Of a stretch of 6,875 nucleotides of DNA, positions 6,803 to 6,875 are shown in pieces; position 1 is the stretch's first letter, and every line of letters starts with the position of its first letter. The stretch is from contig JBKHXU010000220.1 of the NCBI GenBank assembly GCA_046565865.1, forward strand, positions 1 to 6,875. Reading direction: 5' to 3'. The notes under the pieces were generated by a model. It was not told the DNA's origin. It was given only the letters and a program-made list of their open reading frames with translations, and did not search any database. The position numbers and the translations under genes are program-made. The stretch is from JBKHXU01 sp046565865. Lineage in GTDB: Bacteria; Pseudomonadota; Gammaproteobacteria; Acidiferrobacterales; Sulfurifustaceae.

Positions 6803-6875
6803 ACGCGGAATCGTGATGATCGTCGATGACGTGCCGGAGAACCTGGCGTTCCTCTCCGACGCGCTGGACCAGGAC
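6783..6875 (+). CDS. response regulator, N-terminus only (cut by the right edge)
   Basis: An open frame from ATG 6783 runs 31 codons to the window edge. It reads MPSPPPERG, then IVMIVDDVPENLAFLSDAL, the first strand and helix of a receiver domain. The acidic pair at residues 15-16 (DD) would bind Mg2+; the phosphoacceptor and output domain lie beyond the window. The start overlaps the end of the transporter-kinase gene by 20 bases (stop TGA 6800-6802), implying co-transcription and probable translational coupling. An in-frame GTG (6813) and ATG (6816) are possible but less likely starts, because they leave little before the first strand. It is the probable phosphorylation partner of the fusion kinase. 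A DNA-binding output such as a LuxR-type HTH would be expected but cannot be seen. Confidence 0.85.
   Translation, partial: MPSPPPERGIVMIVDDVPENLAFLSDALDQD

Overview
The window is high-GC bacterial DNA. It looks proteobacterial from codon use and from the hybrid-kinase architecture, but I cannot name a genus. It is split between two divergent transcription units, and no mobile elements, RNA genes or CRISPR arrays are visible.

The left half, on the minus strand, is the start of a urea ABC transporter operon. It runs urtA (periplasmic urea-binding protein, 1821-3098), urtB (permease, 837-1742), then urtC (second permease, 1-821, running off the left edge). The ATPase genes urtD and urtE are expected beyond the left edge. 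A strong hairpin (1774-1818) sits directly after the urtA stop codon in the urtA-urtB gap. It probably sets the balance between the abundant binding protein and the membrane subunits.

A 275-base divergent intergenic region (3099-3373) separates urtA from the plus-strand unit. That unit begins with one very large gene (3374-6802) encoding a transporter-sensor fusion. A complete 12-helix NCS1-family transporter (nucleobase/allantoin/hydantoin type) is followed by a compact eight-cysteine module, a two-helix membrane hairpin, a coiled coil, a histidine kinase core, a receiver domain and a helical tail. A second response regulator gene begins at 6783, overlaps the fusion's stop codon by 20 bases, and is cut by the right edge after 31 codons.

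Inference: the right-hand unit is a sensory system in which a transporter-like domain detects a nitrogenous compound (urea or a purine/pyrimidine-derived compound that yields urea) and signals through a phosphorelay to control the adjacent urea uptake operon. The architecture parallels CbrA, which fuses a different transporter family (SSS/SLC5) to a histidine kinase. The cysteine-rich insert between transporter and kinase is the least explained part of the window.
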